A stretch of DNA of 64,000 nt from Mycolicibacterium mageritense (GTDB lineage Bacteria > Actinomycetota > Actinomycetes > Mycobacteriales > Mycobacteriaceae), in assembly GCF_010727475.1 (NCBI RefSeq), contig NZ_AP022567.1:2170001-2234000 (forward strand), given 5' to 3'. Shown one piece after another: positions 25,120 through 33,255 of this stretch. The notes below the pieces were generated by a model. That model was not told the origin of the DNA and made no database searches. It saw only the letters and a list, made by a program, of their open reading frames with translations. Position 1 is the stretch's first letter. The number at the start of each line of letters is the position of its first letter. The translations under genes were made by a program, and so were the position numbers.

Positions 25120-26476
25120 CGGCCCCTCCGGTCGTGAGCACACGGTCTGTGGTCTGGCAAGCGCGGGCATAGGGGCGCAATGCGTCGCGAATGCGGTCGA
25201 GCATCAGGGACTGCGGGTCGGGCGCCAAGACACCCGCTCGCACCCGCTCGTACTGTGCGGGTAGGAACTGGCTGATCAACGGCAACGGCACCGTCGCGCG
25301 GTCAAGGTTGGTCAGCAGGGTCCGGCGAGCCGTCTCAACCTCCTCGTCCGCCCAGTAGTAACGCAGTCGATCGCTGTAGCTGTACCGGCGGGCCGTGCGC
25401 TGGGTGATCGGATCGCCTTCGTAGTAGTTCTGCCAGTATCCGGGTTCGGCCAGCATCCTGCGCTCGACCACCTCGATGAGATTGGACCGCGATGGCGACG
25501 CGACGATCTCGTTCTCGATGTGCGCCAATCCGAACAGCGCCTCTCGCATCGCAAAGGTCAGGGCGGGACCGACTTTGAGGATGGCCCAATGGTCTTGCAC
25601 GAGAGCGCGGAGATGTTCGGGCCGCTGGTAGTCCGTGGAGTGCGCCTCGAACACCAGGTGATCCTCGGTGTCGAGGACATGGCGCAGTTCCGCGGTGGCG
25701 TCGTGGCGGTACTCGATGACGTTGACGTGATCGAACTCGACGCCGGGCTGTACCACCAGCGCGATGATCCGCGGCCAGACGTGCTCAAGACCGACCGCGG
25801 AGAACGCGGCGCGGTGCGCGGAGATGGTGCGCCGGGCCCGGTCGGCAGGCGTCGGCGTGAGCTCGCCCAACGTTTCGTGCGCACCGCCGGGAACCGGGAC
25901 TTCGGTGCCGATGACGTACACGGGACCGGCCACACCAGCGCGATGGGCAGCGTCTTCGGCGACCTGCAACAACCGCGCGGTACGGCTCGCCACCACGTCG
26001 TCGGACAGCACGGCGGGGTCGTCGCCACACGACATGCTGCAGTCGAGATGGATCTTGGTGTATCCGGCTTCTACGTACGCCGACACGAGCACCTCGGCGT
26101 TACGCATTGCGGCATCGGCGGATTCACGCTGCCATCGGTTGGGCCCGAGGTGGTCGCCACCGAGCACGACCCGGTCCCGCGGGAACCCGTACTCGTCGGC
26201 GACGCCGAACACGAGGTCACGGAAATCTGCCGGGCGCAGGCCCGTGTATCCACCGAACTGGTCGACCTGGTTGGACGTGGCCTCGATGAGCACATAACTG
26301 CCGTCGGCGGCGGCCTGCTCGATCGCGGCCGCGACCACGGTCGGGTGTGCCGAGCACACCGAATAGGTGCCCACCGCCGCACCGGCCTTGTGCCTGGCGA
26401 TGGTCTCGGCGATCCAGTGTGCTGAATCCGAACGGGATTCGCTGTCCAGCAATATGTTCGAACGCGTCTTGGTCAT
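25112..26476 (-). CDS. gatZ: GatZ/KbaZ-type D-tagatose-1,6-bisphosphate aldolase subunit (or tagatose-6-phosphate kinase)
   Basis: This 454-residue protein is a TIM-barrel member of the GatZ/KbaZ family. Landmarks are GAAVGTYSVCSAHPTVVAAA, LIEATSNQVDQFGGYTG, RVVLGGDHLGPNRWQ, KIHLDCSMSCGDD and FEAHSTDYQRPEHLRALVQD. In enterics the protein was described as a non-catalytic partner that stabilises the GatY/KbaY aldolase. In other N-acetylgalactosamine pathways the homologue (AgaZ) has been proposed as the tagatose-6-phosphate kinase. No PfkB-type kinase is present here, so the latter role is attractive but unproven. It overlaps gatY by 4 nt and agaS by 8 nt. Confidence 0.85.
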   Translation of the reverse strand: MTKTRSNILLDSESRSDSAHWIAETIARHKAGAAVGTYSVCSAHPTVVAAAIEQAAADGSYVLIEATSNQVDQFGGYTGLRPADFRDLVFGVADEYGFPRDRVVLGGDHLGPNRWQRESADAAMRNAEVLVSAYVEAGYTKIHLDCSMSCGDDPAVLSDDVVASRTARLLQVAEDAAHRAGVAGPVYVIGTEVPVPGGAHETLGELTPTPADRARRTISAHRAAFSAVGLEHVWPRIIALVVQPGVEFDHVNVIEYRHDATAELRHVLDTEDHLVFEAHSTDYQRPEHLRALVQDHWAILKVGPALTFAMREALFGLAHIENEIVASPSRSNLIEVVERRMLAEPGYWQNYYEGDPITQRTARRYSYSDRLRYYWADEEVETARRTLLTNLDRATVPLPLISQFLPAQYERVRAGVLAPDPQSLMLDRIRDALRPYARACQTTDRVLTTGGADD

Positions 26477-27351
26477 CGCTCTGGATGTTCTCCTATGGTT
26501 GCGGTCGGCGTGAGCGCGCGACACAGGGCGACGACGGTGTCGCTGATCGCTTGGCGCGCGGTGGCCAGGAACGGCCGGGGATCGGAGACCGACGGATTAG
26601 CACTGAGCGAATCGCGGACAGCCTCCGTGTAAGCCAGGTTGAGTGCGGTGCCGACGTTGACCTTGCGGATGCCCGCGCGCACCGCGGAGCGGAGCTGAGG
26701 GTCGGAAACGCCCGACGAGCCGTGCAGGACAAGGGGTATCGCGACGCGTGATGCGATGTCACCGATCAGGTCGAGGTCGAGGCGGGCATCGCGTGTCGTC
26801 ATCGCGTGGGTGCTCCCTACGGCCACGGCCAGCCCGTCGACACCTGTCGTCTCCGCGAACGCCGCGGCCTCGTCCGGGTCGGTGCGGGCTCCCTGCGCGT
26901 GCGCGGTGAGTTTGCCTCCGATCTCGCCCAATTCGGCTTCGACCCACAGGCCGACGCGATGCGCGCGTTGCACGTATGCCCGCGTCCGGTCGATGTTGTC
27001 CTGGAATGGCAGGTGGGCGGCGTCGACCATGATCGAGGTGACATCGAGATCGGCCGCGGTGTCGATCACCTCGGTGAGCAAGGCGACGTCTTGGAAGTGG
27101 TCGAGGTGGATTGCCAGCGGTGCCGCGCACCGCTCGGCAATGCGTGCGCAGGCCGAGACCAGCGGCGCGAGGTGGCCGCCGTGGAACCGGACGGTGTTCT
27201 CGCTCACCTGCATGAGCGCGGCGGCCCCTGCGCGTTCGACCCCCTCGGCGATGCCCTCGGCATGCTCGAGAGTTACGACGTTGAACGCGAGCACAGCGGT
27301 GCCGTCCGCCGTCGCGGCAGCCACGAGATCGGCTGTGGCTGAGAGGGTCAC
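26473..27351 (-). CDS. gatY: Class II tagatose/fructose-1,6-bisphosphate aldolase (GatY/KbaY-like)
   Basis: This 292-residue zinc aldolase is the first gene of the sugar operon. It has VLAFNVVTLEHAEGIAEG near the N-terminus and the zinc and catalytic motif HLDHFQD (H82-D84-H85). VEAELGEIGG lies at ~137-146, SxxHAM with H182 at ~180-184, and the phosphate-binding LHGSSG with H210 at ~209-214. It cleaves a ketohexose bisphosphate to dihydroxyacetone phosphate and glyceraldehyde 3-phosphate; the context favours tagatose 1,6-bisphosphate. The GTG start at 27351 faces the divergent DeoR gene across 122 bp that contain an inverted repeat. Confidence 0.9.
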   Translation of the reverse strand: MTLSATADLVAAATADGTAVLAFNVVTLEHAEGIAEGVERAGAAALMQVSENTVRFHGGHLAPLVSACARIAERCAAPLAIHLDHFQDVALLTEVIDTAADLDVTSIMVDAAHLPFQDNIDRTRAYVQRAHRVGLWVEAELGEIGGKLTAHAQGARTDPDEAAAFAETTGVDGLAVAVGSTHAMTTRDARLDLDLIGDIASRVAIPLVLHGSSGVSDPQLRSAVRAGIRKVNVGTALNLAYTEAVRDSLSANPSVSDPRPFLATARQAISDTVVALCRALTPTATIGEHPER

Positions 27352-27415
27352 GGTGTGACCGTGGTCGTATCGGGCATTCGTCGATAATGGGAAGATCGCT
27401 CAAAGCGTGCAATAG

Positions 27416-27449
27416 TTGACGGTGAAGCGATCAGGAAAAATGATCGTTT
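27416..27449. promoter_or_regulatory. Inverted repeat and promoter between gatY and the DeoR gene
   Basis: AAGCGATCA (27425-27433) and TGATCGTTT (27441-27449) form a dyad with one mismatch per arm set and a 7-nt GGAAAAA spacer. TTGACG at 27416-27421 can serve as a plus-strand -35. The right arm continues into TCGTTTCGCTCA, which resembles the TTTC-rich repeats bound by AgaR-like DeoR proteins. It is a probable autoregulatory and operon operator. Confidence 0.55.
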
Positions 27450-27473
27450 CGCTCATATTGGAGGATTCAAGCA

Positions 27474-28259
27474 ATGTCGACCAAGCGCACGGACCGGATG
27501 CGGGAAGTGCTCTCCCTGTTGCGTGACCGGGGCGAAGTGGAGTCTCAGGTGCTGTGCGCCGAGTTGTCCGTGTCGGCCGCCACGCTGCGCCGCGACCTCA
27601 GCGAACTCGAAGACCAGGGCCTCCTGGTGCGCACGCACGGTGGAGCCCGCGCACTCGATCCGAGCGACAGCGAGATCCCGGTCCGGCTGCGTGACCACCG
27701 GACCGTCGCCGCAAAGCGGCGGATCGCTCAGCACGCCGCGGCACTCGTGCCGGCGGGCCCGCAGGCGGTGGCCCTCACCGGCGGTGTCACCACCGGCGAG
27801 GTGGCGCGCGCCTTGAAGGGCCGGCCCCAGATGACCATCGTCACCAACTCGCTGACCATCGCGGCCGACTGCGCGATCGACGCTCACATGAAGGTGATCA
27901 TGACCGGCGGCCTGGTTCGGTCGAATTCCCTTGAAGCCGTTGGCCCGATGTCCGAACATGCGTTTCAGGTGATCACGGTCGGCACCGCGATCCTCGGTGC
28001 CGACGGCATGTCGGCCGAGGTCGGGGCGACCACCTTCGACGAAGCCGAGGCCCGCACCGCGATCGCGATGGCCACCAACGCGCAATGCGTCATAGTCGCA
28101 GTCGACGGCTCGAAGATCGGCAAGGTCACGCTGGCAAAGATGGCGCCGCTCAACGAGATCGACCACCTGGTGACGGACTCCACGGCCGATGCCGAGCAAC
28201 TCGAGCGCATCACCGCGGCGGGTGTGCGCGTCCACGTCGTCGAGGTGAGCTACGACTGA
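27474..28259 (+). CDS. DeoR/AgaR family transcriptional regulator
   Basis: This 261-residue regulator has the family's usual length. The N-terminal winged helix is RTDRMREVLSLLRDRGEVES, then ELSVSAATLRRDLSELEDQG with LVRTHGGA, the standard DeoR signature. The rest is the sugar-phosphate-sensing domain: VALTGGVTTGEVARAL, TIVTNSLTIAAD and ILGADGMSAEVGATT. Such proteins repress sugar operons and release DNA on binding a phosphorylated intermediate. The start has GGAGGA at good distance. It is divergent from the ten-gene sugar operon and overlaps the convergent DMT gene by 10 nt. I infer tagatose 6-phosphate or galactosamine 6-phosphate as effector. Confidence 0.93.
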   Translation: MSTKRTDRMREVLSLLRDRGEVESQVLCAELSVSAATLRRDLSELEDQGLLVRTHGGARALDPSDSEIPVRLRDHRTVAAKRRIAQHAAALVPAGPQAVALTGGVTTGEVARALKGRPQMTIVTNSLTIAADCAIDAHMKVIMTGGLVRSNSLEAVGPMSEHAFQVITVGTAILGADGMSAEVGATTFDEAEARTAIAMATNAQCVIVAVDGSKIGKVTLAKMAPLNEIDHLVTDSTADAEQLERITAAGVRVHVVEVSYD

Positions 28260-29164
28260 TCACGTCGCATCATCCGGCGCAGCCACTTCTGGTCGTTGGT
28301 GGCGGCGTACGCGCTGACCAGCATCACGACCGCTCCCGTCAACTGCAGAACTGTCGGCCGCTCGCCCAGCACGACGGCCCCGAGCACGAGCGCCCCGACC
28401 GGGGTGAGCATGAGCAACGCGGCTCCGACGTCACTGGACAGGCGCGGCGTCGCACGGGCCACGAGGAGCCACCCGAGCACCTGGCCGAACAACGCCGTCA
28501 GCGCGAGCCAGCCCAGTGCGGCCATGCTCGGAGTGAGATCGACACCGTGCCAAGCGGTTCCGGCGATCAACGATGCCACCGCCGCTGTGGCGACCACGAG
28601 GCTGTAGGACTGCACGACATGACCGTGACGCCCGGAGCGCCGCAGCAGGTAAAGGAATCCCGAGTAGCACACCGCGGCGCCGATCGCGTGCACGGTGCCC
28701 CACACCGGGTCCGAACCTGACACGCCGTGTTCGAGTACTCCGCCGGTCAGGACCACTCCCACGATCAACCAGGGAAGACAGAACAGGTAACGGCGGTGCA
28801 CGGGCTCGCGGTCGATGATCAGTGCCAGCAGCGGCACGATCACCACCTGGGCGTTGACCAGAACGGTCGACAGGCCCGCACCCACTTCCGCGATCGCCTG
28901 CGTCCACAGCAACATGTCCCCGGCGAAGAAGACCCCGGCAGCCGCGGCCGGCAGAAGCCACCGCGACGGTCGGCGAGTTTCCCGTCGGCGCTCGCGCACT
29001 GCGAGCCCCGCCAACGCGGGTAACGCGAGCGCACAGCGGTAGAACGAGGCAGTTCCCGGCGACACCCGGGACAGGTCGATGAAGATGGCCGATGCGGACA
29101 CCGACAGGGCACCGGCCGACATCGCCAGCTCGGGCGTCCTCAGCGCAGCCAATCGTGCGTTCAT
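28250..29164 (-). CDS. EamA/DMT superfamily permease
   Basis: This 304-residue protein has about ten helices in two EamA repeats. Segments include ELAMSAGALSVSASAIFIDL, GVFFAGDMLLWTQAIAEVGA, GLSTVLVNAQVVIVPLLALI and TALFGQVLGWLLVARATPRL. The ATG at 29164 begins MNARLAALRTPELA; the longer frame upstream lacks hydrophobic character and a ribosome-binding site. It is distinct in sequence from the DMT protein in the sugar operon. It is convergent with the DeoR gene and 121 nt behind the dehydrogenase gene, so its pathway is uncertain. Confidence 0.88.
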   Translation of the reverse strand: MNARLAALRTPELAMSAGALSVSASAIFIDLSRVSPGTASFYRCALALPALAGLAVRERRRETRRPSRWLLPAAAAGVFFAGDMLLWTQAIAEVGAGLSTVLVNAQVVIVPLLALIIDREPVHRRYLFCLPWLIVGVVLTGGVLEHGVSGSDPVWGTVHAIGAAVCYSGFLYLLRRSGRHGHVVQSYSLVVATAAVASLIAGTAWHGVDLTPSMAALGWLALTALFGQVLGWLLVARATPRLSSDVGAALLMLTPVGALVLGAVVLGERPTVLQLTGAVVMLVSAYAATNDQKWLRRMMRRDQS

Positions 29165-29285
29165 GCACAGCGCATACCCTGGCGAGGTGACATCTCCACG
29201 TGGCGGATGCGTATGATCACGAATCTGCAGCTCAGCGGCACCTAACCAAGACGGCCAGGTGAGCCTGGATCGAACCTTCTCGTTC

Positions 29286-30377
29286 TCAGCAGCGGATACC
29301 TTCAAGCGGCGCGGTCGCTGCTGCCAGCGCCTCACCGACCGTCGTCGCGAAGCCCATCGTGGAGGCCGACCCGCCTAGATCCCGGGTACGAACCCCCGAC
29401 ACGGTCAGCGTGTGGTCGACCGCCGATTCGATCGCCTTGGACGCGTTCAGATAGGCGGGTTGGTTCATGCGAGTGCCCCACCAGTCCAGCAACAGCGCGG
29501 CGGACACAATCAAGCCCGTCGGGTTTGCGATTCCCTGTCCGGCGATATCAGGGGCCGAGCCGTGACCGGCGTTTGCGGCGGCATGGTGATCACCGACATT
29601 TAGCGCTCCGGCCAGCCCCAGGCCGCCCGCCAACGCCGACGCTTCGTTCGACAGAATGTCACCGAACATGTTGGTGGTGAGCAGAACATCGAACCGCTCC
29701 GGCCGAAGATAGAGATCGGCCGCCATCGCATCGATATCCATCTCCCGCAACTCGACATCCGGATAGTCGGCGGCGACCTCTTCCACGGTCGCCACAAACA
29801 GTCCGTCGGTCACCTGCATGACGTGACGCTTGCCGATGACAGTGACGTGTCCACGTCGCGCACGTGCGTGCTCGAAGGCGACCTTGGCGATGCGACGGGA
29901 GGCTTTCTCTGTGATCAATCGCAGCGAAAGTGCGGTGTCCGGTGTGGGCCGGAACTCGCCGTATCCTTCGAACAGGCTGCGGTCGGCATAGAACCCCTCG
30001 GTGTTCTCACGCACAACCAACACGTCAAGACCGTTGCGGCTCAGCGGAATACCAGCCCTGGCACGCGATGGCCGCAGGTTTGCATATAGATCGAGGCGTT
30101 TACGGATGGTACCTGGAATGTTGACGCCGCCGTCGCTGACCGGCGGGTACAACGTCATACCCCCGGGCCCGAGGATCACGCCGTCGGCGGCAACACAGGC
30201 TTCGACGACCGCCGGCGGCAGAGTCGTGCCGGTGCGGTCGTAGCAGGCCATCCCGACTTCGTGAGTTTCGAATTGCAGGCCCAGGCCGAACCTATTGTCG
30301 GCGATGTCGAGGATATGACGCGTCGCGGCACTGATTTCAGGCCCGATGTCGTCTCCTGGCAGCATGGCGATCTTCAT
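29286..30377 (-). CDS. Isocitrate/isopropylmalate dehydrogenase family enzyme
   Basis: This 363-residue NAD(P)-dependent oxidative decarboxylase acts on a (2R)-hydroxy di- or tricarboxylate. It begins MKIAMLPGDDIGPEISAATR and has the substrate-binding arginines in LDLYANLRPSRAR and VVRENTEGFYADR. The metal aspartates lie in MDIDAMAADLYLRPERFDVL and MFGDILSNEASALAGGLG, and the NAD loop in GHGSAPDIAGQGIANPTG. The VRENTEGFY motif differs from the leucine-pathway VRELTGGIY, so this is more likely a tartrate-, malate- or homoisocitrate-type enzyme. ATG at 30377 has GGAG 5 nt upstream. It follows the CitMHS transporter gene by 43 nt, so the two form one catabolic operon. Confidence 0.88.
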   Translation of the reverse strand: MKIAMLPGDDIGPEISAATRHILDIADNRFGLGLQFETHEVGMACYDRTGTTLPPAVVEACVAADGVILGPGGMTLYPPVSDGGVNIPGTIRKRLDLYANLRPSRARAGIPLSRNGLDVLVVRENTEGFYADRSLFEGYGEFRPTPDTALSLRLITEKASRRIAKVAFEHARARRGHVTVIGKRHVMQVTDGLFVATVEEVAADYPDVELREMDIDAMAADLYLRPERFDVLLTTNMFGDILSNEASALAGGLGLAGALNVGDHHAAANAGHGSAPDIAGQGIANPTGLIVSAALLLDWWGTRMNQPAYLNASKAIESAVDHTLTVSGVRTRDLGGSASTMGFATTVGEALAAATAPLEGIRC

Positions 30378-30420
30378 CTTTTCTCCAATCATCTTGGGAT
30401 AAACGGGGTTTTGATGTGCA

Positions 30421-31863
30421 CTAGATCGGATAGGCCGACAGGGCACCTACGGCCAGCATGACGATGCCGACGACACAGGCGCGCCAGATCGCCTTGCGAT
30501 GGTGGTCGCCCAGTTCGACTTTGGCCAACCCCACCAGGAGCAGAAATGAAGCGACCAGCGGGCTGGAGGTGTGCAGCGGCTGGCCCACGATCGAGGCCCG
30601 CGCCATCTCTTCAGCACTGATCCCGTAGTGAGAAGCCGCCTCTGTCAGGACAGGGAGCACACCGAAATAGAAGGCGTCGTTACTCATGAAGAAAGTCAGG
30701 GGAAGCGACAGCACACCGGCGACGACGGTGAGGTGCGGCCCGAAGCCGGCGGGGATGATCTCGACCAACCACGCCGCCATCGCATCGACCATTCCCGTTC
30801 CGTTGAGAACTCCGGTCAACATCGATGCGGCGAAGACCATCGCGACGACGGACACCACGCTCGCGGCGTGTGCCTTCAGTTGTTCGGCTTGCTCGATCAC
30901 TCGAGGGAAATTGATGATCAGCGCAATGGCGACACCTGCCATCAAGACCACGGGAGGTTCGACAATGCCCCACACCAGCAAGGTCATCACCGCGGCGGTG
31001 AGTGCGAAATTGACCCAGACGAGTTTGGGGCGAGCATGGGGCCGATGCAGGTGGCCGGCGGCCTCGGGCGGCAGGTCGGCAAAATCTGAGGCGGACGCTC
31101 CCGGCTCATGAATGTGATTGCGCGGACCGTCTTTTGCGTGGTCCGTCGGCGTCGCCGAGATGGTGTGCCCGACCGTCGCCAGCTGCTCGGAAGCCACTGA
31201 GATCGGTTCGGTCTCAGCCTGTTCGGCGCCACCACTGCCTACTGCCAGGCGGCCGACGCGCTTGCGCTCACGACGCCCGAGGAAGTACGCCAGCACGTGC
31301 ACTGCCACGACGCCCGCCACGATGGCCGGAATCATCGGGACAAAGATGTCGATCGGCGACACGTTTAGTGCCGCGGCCGCACGTGAGGTCGAACCGCCCC
31401 ACGGCACGGTGTTGAGGACACCGTTGGCGGTCGCCGCTACGACCGTCAGAACAACCGGGCTCATTCTGAGCCTCAGATAGATCGGCAGAAGCGCCGACGT
31501 CACGATGATGAAGGTGGTCGAGCCGTCGCCGTCGAGTGACACGATCGACGTGAGCATCGCGGTACCAACCACCAGTCGCATCGGGTCGTTCTTGACGAAG
31601 CGCAGGATCACCCGGATCAACGGATCGAAGAGCCCGACGTCGATCATGATCCCGAAGAACGTGATCGCGAAGAACAACAGGGCCGCAGTGGGAGCCAGCT
31701 TGAGCAGGGCCTCCATGATCATGTCGGACAGGCCCAGGCCTGCGCCCGCGAAGAGCCCAAAAATGGTCGGCACCACGATGAGTGCCGCAACCGGAGTAAC
31801 GCGCTTGGTCAAGATCAGGTACATGAAGGCCGTGATCATTGAGAAGCCAAGTATGACGAGCAT
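30421..31863 (-). CDS. CitMHS-family (metal-)citrate or hydroxy-acid transporter
   Basis: This 480-residue transporter has about 12 helices. Family features are the opening MLVILGFSMITAFMYLILTK, LFFAITFFGIMIDVGLFDPL, the DGDGSTTFIIVTSALLPIYL stretch (DGDG and STT are highly conserved), NTVPWGGSTSRAAAAL, and near the end LTFFMSNDAFYFGVLPVL and QPLHTSSPLVASFLLLVG. A hydrophilic central loop with many His and Glu (~residues 210-275, DHAKDGPRNHIHE, HLHRPHARP) is longer and more His-rich than I expect and could bind metal. It is upstream of the dehydrogenase gene and divergent from a GntR regulator. Confidence 0.92.
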   Translation of the reverse strand: MLVILGFSMITAFMYLILTKRVTPVAALIVVPTIFGLFAGAGLGLSDMIMEALLKLAPTAALLFFAITFFGIMIDVGLFDPLIRVILRFVKNDPMRLVVGTAMLTSIVSLDGDGSTTFIIVTSALLPIYLRLRMSPVVLTVVAATANGVLNTVPWGGSTSRAAAALNVSPIDIFVPMIPAIVAGVVAVHVLAYFLGRRERKRVGRLAVGSGGAEQAETEPISVASEQLATVGHTISATPTDHAKDGPRNHIHEPGASASDFADLPPEAAGHLHRPHARPKLVWVNFALTAAVMTLLVWGIVEPPVVLMAGVAIALIINFPRVIEQAEQLKAHAASVVSVVAMVFAASMLTGVLNGTGMVDAMAAWLVEIIPAGFGPHLTVVAGVLSLPLTFFMSNDAFYFGVLPVLTEAASHYGISAEEMARASIVGQPLHTSSPLVASFLLLVGLAKVELGDHHRKAIWRACVVGIVMLAVGALSAYPI

Positions 31864-31894
31864 CGTCTTCCCTTCAACGTGTGACGTGCCTCAT

Positions 31895-31952
31895 GGTATA
31901 CCTTAGCGCATTCCATTTGGAACACCATGTGGCGAGTTACTATGCATACGTG
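31895..31952 (+). promoter_or_regulatory. Leaderless promoter of the GntR gene with nearby dyads
   Basis: TACTAT at 31938-31943 matches the mycobacterial -10 and is followed after exactly six bases by the GTG start at 31950, the geometry of leaderless transcripts. Upstream lie the palindrome GGTATACC (31895-31902), a core common in FCD-type GntR operators, and TTCCATTTGGAA (31911-31922). They sit between the divergent transporter and regulator genes. Confidence 0.55.
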
Positions 31953-32648
31953 GCACGCGACAGCAAGGCCGACCAGGTGTACAGCACCCTGCGCGACGAG
32001 ATCCTCAACGGCCGACTCAGGCCCGGGGATTCGCTCAGCGTGCTCAAGGTCGCCGAACGTTTCGGCGCATCGCGCACGCCGGTTCGCGAAGCGTTCGTGC
32101 GCTTGGAAACAGACGGCCTGGTATCGCTCATCGACCGGCAAGGAGCACGGGTCTCCTCAATCTCGATCGGAAGCGTTCGCGACCTCTTCGAGATGCGAAT
32201 CATGTTGGAGAGCCGGGCAACTCATCAAGTAGCCCAGGCCGCAGCGAGCAATGACGAGGTTCAGCGGACCTTCGGTGAGCTGATCGAGCAGCTCACCGAA
32301 GTCGTCAACGACGAGGCCGCCGTGCGACACCGCGACCGCTTCTACCAACTGGCCGAGGCGTACGACCAGGCCATCATCACCTATGCCCGCAATCAACAAC
32401 TCTCGCGGGTACTTGCCGAGATGCGACCCCACATCGCACGCCTTCGCATCGTTGCGCACTCACCCGAGCGGCTCACCCAGTCGGTGCAGGAACATCTCGC
32501 CATGTGCCGTGCCATCGTCGACGCGGATCCCGACGCCGCCGCTGACGCGTGCACCCAACATCTCCTCAACACCGAAAAAACAATCCTCGACGCCGTGCTT
32601 CACTCGGCCGGACTCGCAGTGCCCGTCGAGCTTGTCACCACGATGTAG
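31950..32648 (+). CDS. GntR family regulator with FCD domain
   Basis: This 232-residue protein has an N-terminal winged helix: ADQVYSTLRDEILNGRLRPG, VLKVAERFGASRTPVREAFV and LETDGLVSLIDRQGARVSSI. An all-helical FCD ligand domain follows (DLFEMRIMLESRATHQVAQA), with metal-type histidines in RHRDRFYQL and EHLAMCRAIVDADPDAAADA. Such proteins sense organic acids. The start is GTG at 31950; the frame extends to 31881, but that part contains the promoter and unlikely residues. It is divergent from the CitMHS/dehydrogenase operon, its probable target. Confidence 0.9.
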   Translation: MARDSKADQVYSTLRDEILNGRLRPGDSLSVLKVAERFGASRTPVREAFVRLETDGLVSLIDRQGARVSSISIGSVRDLFEMRIMLESRATHQVAQAAASNDEVQRTFGELIEQLTEVVNDEAAVRHRDRFYQLAEAYDQAIITYARNQQLSRVLAEMRPHIARLRIVAHSPERLTQSVQEHLAMCRAIVDADPDAAADACTQHLLNTEKTILDAVLHSAGLAVPVELVTTM

Positions 32649-32808
32649 TCATTCGCCGGCCCCAGGGCCTCGAGAGGCTGGTGAAGGATCAGTTTTCCAC
32701 CCTTGTGCGGTGCGGTCCCGTACCGTACTGTCAACAAAGTTGATATACCTGGCCGTGCACCGAGGCCGGGTGGCTGAGTCTGTTGCCGCATCGTCGAGGG
32801 GCTAAGAG

Positions 32809-33255
32809 GTGCAAGGGATTTCGTCGCGTCGCCTGCTCTCACGGGGGTGGATGCCGCTGGTCGCGGTTGCGGTGATCGCGGTCGCGGGATTCGCCGTATA
32901 CCGGCTCAACGGAGTCTTCGGCGCCAACCACAGCACGGCAACGCCTGGCGCCCTGTCGGATGAGATCGTGCCGTTCAATCCCAAGCACGTGGTCCTTGAG
33001 GTGTTCGGCCCGCCAGGCACCGTCGCGACGATCAACTACGTCGACGTCGAGGCACAACCGCAGCGCGTCGACAACGCGACCCTGCCGTGGTCGTACGACA
33101 CCACCACAACCGACCCCGCGGTCTTCGTCAACGTCATGGCGCAAGGGGACAGCCACTCGATCGGCTGCCGGATCACCATCGACGACGTGGTCAAAGACGA
33201 GAGAACGGTCAACACGTTGAACGCGTACACGTACTGCTTGGACAAGTCCGGATGA
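32809..33255 (+). CDS. MmpS family membrane protein
   Basis: This 148-residue protein is the small accessory partner of an MmpL exporter. It has one N-terminal helix ([20 protein letters not shown], ~residues 15-34) and a beta-sandwich outside the membrane. The family hallmarks [30 protein letters not shown] and [20 protein letters not shown] are present. GTG at 32809 follows AAGAG. Its stop overlaps the mmpL ATG by 4 nt, so the two subunits are made together. No dedicated regulator is adjacent. Confidence 0.92.
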   Translation: MQGISSRRLLSRGWMPLVAVAVIAVAGFAVYRLNGVFGANHSTATPGALSDEIVPFNPKHVVLEVFGPPGTVATINYVDVEAQPQRVDNATLPWSYDTTTTDPAVFVNVMAQGDSHSIGCRITIDDVVKDERTVNTLNAYTYCLDKSG

